Below are positions 34,451-34,469 of a stretch of 34,469 nt of DNA, one piece after another. The translations under genes and the position numbers were made by a program. The DNA is from Candidatus Latescibacterota bacterium (GTDB taxonomy: Bacteria > Latescibacterota > UBA2968 > UBA8231), in the NCBI GenBank assembly GCA_007136405.1, contig SLHA01000151.1:1-34469 (forward strand), in the 5' to 3' direction. How positions within the stretch are numbered: position 1 is the first letter of the stretch; each line of letters begins with the position of its first letter. The notes beneath the pieces are model-generated. The model ran no database searches. It saw only the letters and a program-made list of their open reading frames with translations, and had not been told where the DNA came from.

Positions 34451-34469
34451 CATCTCCGCACCAGATTGC

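Overview
The window reads as chromosomal DNA of a GC-rich gammaproteobacterium. The taxon is inferred from the gene families (DsbD, NtrC-type activator, CheD/CheX chemotaxis set, tRNA-Asp with encoded CCA, REP-like inverted repeat). A free-living, possibly sulfur-oxidising Chromatiales-like organism fits, but no rRNA or marker gene here proves it. There is no insertion sequence, phage module or CRISPR array.

Left part (1-10.9 kb): a secreted N-acetylmuramoyl-alanine amidase with seven LysM repeats; a small hypothetical gene; an SDR plus Gfo/Idh/MocA oxidoreductase pair transcribed leftward, divergent from an uncharacterised ATP-grasp-like gene over a 30-bp palindromic operator; peptide deformylase; tRNA-Asp with promoter and terminator; a Na/Pi cotransporter-PhoU protein; and a DoxX-like membrane protein.

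Middle part (11-19 kb): looser, partly decayed DNA. It holds a small helical protein, a dihydrolipoyl dehydrogenase remnant with an internal deletion and frameshift, an AhpD-like protein followed by a truncated TVP38/DedA-like gene, a PQQ-type aldose dehydrogenase, a C45 acyltransferase-like hydrolase and DsbD.

Right part (19.5-34.2 kb): a leftward signalling region. In transcription order it holds a DUF362 protein and a PIG-L deacetylase, an NtrC-type sigma54 activator, a near-consensus sigma54 promoter, a REC-kinase whose phospho-acceptor histidine region is degenerate, then cheA, cheW, cheR, cheD, cheY, cheX and cheB, a REC-PAS-histidine kinase, and a group-2 sigma70 factor with a long leader. 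No chemoreceptor, CheZ or flagellar gene is in the window. The layout suggests that the activator switches on the che operon through sigma54.

A recurring oddity is tandem or degenerate repetitive DNA with unrelated units (8, about 10, 13, 21, 26, 48 and 88 bp), usually starting at or just after a stop codon. In two cases the duplicated unit includes the last codons and stop of the upstream gene. This looks like a genome habit of repeat expansion at gene 3' ends and is the least explained feature of the window.
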